Below are positions 4,818 to 6,021 of a stretch of 6,021 bases of DNA, piece by piece. The notes beneath the pieces are model-generated. The model had not been told where the DNA came from, did not search any database, and was given only the letters and a program-made list of their open reading frames with translations. This DNA comes from Pseudooctadecabacter sp. Its GTDB lineage: Bacteria; Pseudomonadota; Alphaproteobacteria; Rhodobacterales; Rhodobacteraceae. The position numbers were made by a program, and so were the translations under genes. The stretch spans positions 1-6,021 of the forward strand of contig JAHDFG010000133.1 of assembly GCA_020628265.1 (NCBI GenBank), written 5' to 3'. Positions within the stretch are counted from its first letter, which is position 1; each line of letters begins with the position of its first letter.

Positions 4818-4825
4818 CGAAAACC

Positions 4826-6021
4826 ATGACCGACCGTCCGAATACACCCACGCTTGACCGTGTGACGTTGCCGTCCGACCTGAAGGGGTTGAGCGACCGT
4901 GAGCTTGCCGCTTTGGCCGATGAGTTGCGGGCCGAGGTGGTTTCTGCGGTATCCGAGACGGGCGGCCATCTGGGATCGTCCTTGGGTGTGGTTGAGCTGA
5001 CGGTTGCCCTTCATGCGGTGTTCAACACCCCGCACGACAAAATTGTCTGGGACGTGGGCCATCAGTGCTACCCGCACAAGGTTCTGACAGGGCGGCGGGA
5101 CCGCATCCGCACACTGCGCCAAGAGGGCGGTTTGAGTGGTTTCACCAAACGCGCCGAGAGTGAGTACGACCCGTTTGGCGCGGCGCATTCCTCCACATCC
5201 ATTTCGGCTGCCTTGGGGTTTGCGACGGGCCGCGATTTGGGGCAGCCGACTGGCGATGCGATTGCCGTCATCGGGGACGGGTCGATCAGTGCTGGCATGG
5301 CCTATGAGGCGATGAACAACGCAGGGGCCGAGGGGCGCCGCATGTTTGTCATTCTCAACGACAACGAAATGTCCATCGCCCCGCCCGTCGGCGCGATGTC
5401 GAAGTACCTAAGCAGTCTCTATTCCAGCCCAATGGGCGATATGCACAAGATGGCAGAGGGGTTTGAGGCCGCTTTGCCCGGGCCCTTGCGGGACCACGCC
5501 CGCCGCGCGCGTCAGCTGGTGACCGGTCTGTCCGGCGGTGCTGGGACGCTGTTTGAGGAGCTGGGGTTCCAATACATCGGGCCGATTGACGGGCATGACA
5601 TGGACCAACTCCTGACGGTGCTGCGCACGGCCAAGGTGCGTGCGACGGGGCCGGTGCTGATCCACGCCTGCACGGTCAAGGGCAAGGGCTATGGCCCCGC
5701 TGAAGGGTCGGACGACAAGTACCACGGTGTGGCCAAGTTTGATGTGGCTACAGGCACGCAGAAGAAATCCCGTCCGAATGCCCCCAGTTACACCAAGGTC
5801 TTTGGTGAGACGCTGGTCAAAGAAGCGGGGGATGACCCGCGCATTGTCGGGATCACTGCTGCGATGCCGTCCGGCACTGGGATCGACATTTTCGGCAAAG
5901 CATTCCCGAAGCGGACGTTTGATGTGGGCATCGCAGAACAACATGCGGTGACCTTTGCGGCCGGTCTGGCGGCATCGGGGATGAAACCGTTTTGCGCGAT
6001 CTACAGCAGCTTCCTGCAGCG
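4826..6021 (+). CDS. dxs: 1-deoxy-D-xylulose-5-phosphate synthase, N-terminal part (partial)
   Basis: The frame is open from ATG 4826 to the window end: 398 codons of a protein usually about 640 long, with no stop or frameshift. DXS condenses pyruvate and glyceraldehyde 3-phosphate into 1-deoxy-D-xylulose 5-phosphate with thiamine diphosphate, the first step of the MEP isoprenoid pathway in the cytoplasm. The cofactor domain shows GGHLGSSLGVVEL (His48), WDVGHQCYPHKVLTGR, the GDGSISAGMAYEAMNNAG diphosphate/Mg motif (Asp151) and LNDNEMSI (Asn180 and Met182 as metal ligands by E. coli equivalence). The linker has FEELGFQYIGPIDGHD and KGKGYGPAE; the second domain holds DVGIAEQHAVTFAAGLA with the catalytic Glu371 (E. 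coli Glu370). The position after pufX is that of the photosynthesis-cluster dxs copy in Rhodobacter; such species may have a second dxs elsewhere. Whether it is read from puf or its own promoter is not evident. Confidence 0.96.
   Translation, partial: MTDRPNTPTLDRVTLPSDLKGLSDRELAALADELRAEVVSAVSETGGHLGSSLGVVELTVALHAVFNTPHDKIVWDVGHQCYPHKVLTGRRDRIRTLRQEGGLSGFTKRAESEYDPFGAAHSSTSISAALGFATGRDLGQPTGDAIAVIGDGSISAGMAYEAMNNAGAEGRRMFVILNDNEMSIAPPVGAMSKYLSSLYSSPMGDMHKMAEGFEAALPGPLRDHARRARQLVTGLSGGAGTLFEELGFQYIGPIDGHDMDQLLTVLRTAKVRATGPVLIHACTVKGKGYGPAEGSDDKYHGVAKFDVATGTQKKSRPNAPSYTKVFGETLVKEAGDDPRIVGITAAMPSGTGIDIFGKAFPKRTFDVGIAEQHAVTFAAGLAASGMKPFCAIYSSFLQ

Larger units (their letters stand above)
4612..4825 (+). 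other. Structured non-coding region between pufX and dxs (puf 3' UTR)
   Basis: 214 bases without a credible reading frame. It holds a row of inverted repeats, listed separately, packed into its first 155 bases; the last 60 bases before dxs show little structure beyond short GC pairings, and I see no convincing promoter there. None of the stems is followed by a clean T-run, so the puf 3' end may be set by processing or by a non-canonical terminator, with read-through into dxs possible. In R. sphaeroides the small RNA PcrX is cut from the puf 3' UTR; a similar origin here is possible but unproven. Confidence 0.55.

Noticed and set aside
4626..5188. Minus-strand frames opposite the pufX-dxs gap and the dxs start
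   Set aside because: They overlap the certain dxs gene and the hairpin cluster and show no family resemblance.
5691..5951. A plus-strand 86-codon frame inside dxs
   Set aside because: Out-of-frame shadow: the dxs frame is open throughout and carries the conserved catalytic motifs.

Overview
The window is a contiguous piece of a photosynthesis gene cluster from a purple bacterium of the alphaproteobacterial family Rhodobacteraceae. All genes lie on the + strand in the order bchY (3' end) - bchZ - pufQ - pufB - pufA - pufL - pufM - pufX - dxs (5' part). High GC, GC-ending codons, pufQ before pufBA, pufX (not pufC) after pufM and dxs after pufX all match the Rhodobacter-type bch-puf superoperon. 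PufX-bearing relatives are also known among aerobic anoxygenic phototrophs of the Roseobacter group. The genus cannot be fixed from this window; no rRNA, tRNA, mobile element, CRISPR or integrase is visible.

Layout. Positions 1-215 hold the C-terminal end of BchY. A 91-base gap (216-306) with two clear stem-loops leads to bchZ (307-1767, GTG start). pufQ follows 3 bases later (1771-2004). A 144-base gap (2005-2148) with three GC-rich stem-loops precedes the LH1 antenna genes pufB (2149-2304) and pufA (2319-2474), both too short for many ORF callers. A 118-base gap contains one long stem-loop (2501-2524), then the reaction-centre genes pufL (2593-3441) and pufM (3434-4354) overlap by 8 bases. 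pufX (4372-4611) closes the puf set. A 214-base non-coding stretch (4612-4825) with a row of stem-loops separates it from dxs, which starts at 4826 and runs off the window end with an intact frame for 398 codons.

How it works together. BchY and BchZ form the catalytic component of chlorophyllide a reductase (bacteriochlorophyll synthesis). PufQ is associated with bacteriochlorophyll supply to complex assembly. PufB/PufA are the LH1 beta and alpha antenna polypeptides, PufL/PufM bind the reaction-centre cofactors, and PufX organises the RC-LH1 core. DXS makes 1-deoxy-D-xylulose 5-phosphate, the entry to the isoprenoids needed for the phytyl tail of bacteriochlorophyll, carotenoids and quinone. 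The window therefore joins pigment synthesis, pigment-binding proteins and precursor supply in one transcriptional direction. The intergenic stem-loops sit where differential mRNA stability is known to set antenna-to-reaction-centre stoichiometry in Rhodobacter.

This is a well-known system, not a new one. The points worth a second look are the substituted C-terminal motif of the LH1 beta polypeptide, the divergent PufX without a GxxxG motif, the short LH1 alpha tail, and the number and strength of stem-loops in the four intergenic regions, especially the pufX-dxs untranslated region that could carry a PcrX-like small RNA. All stem-loops were found by eye; no folding energies were computed.
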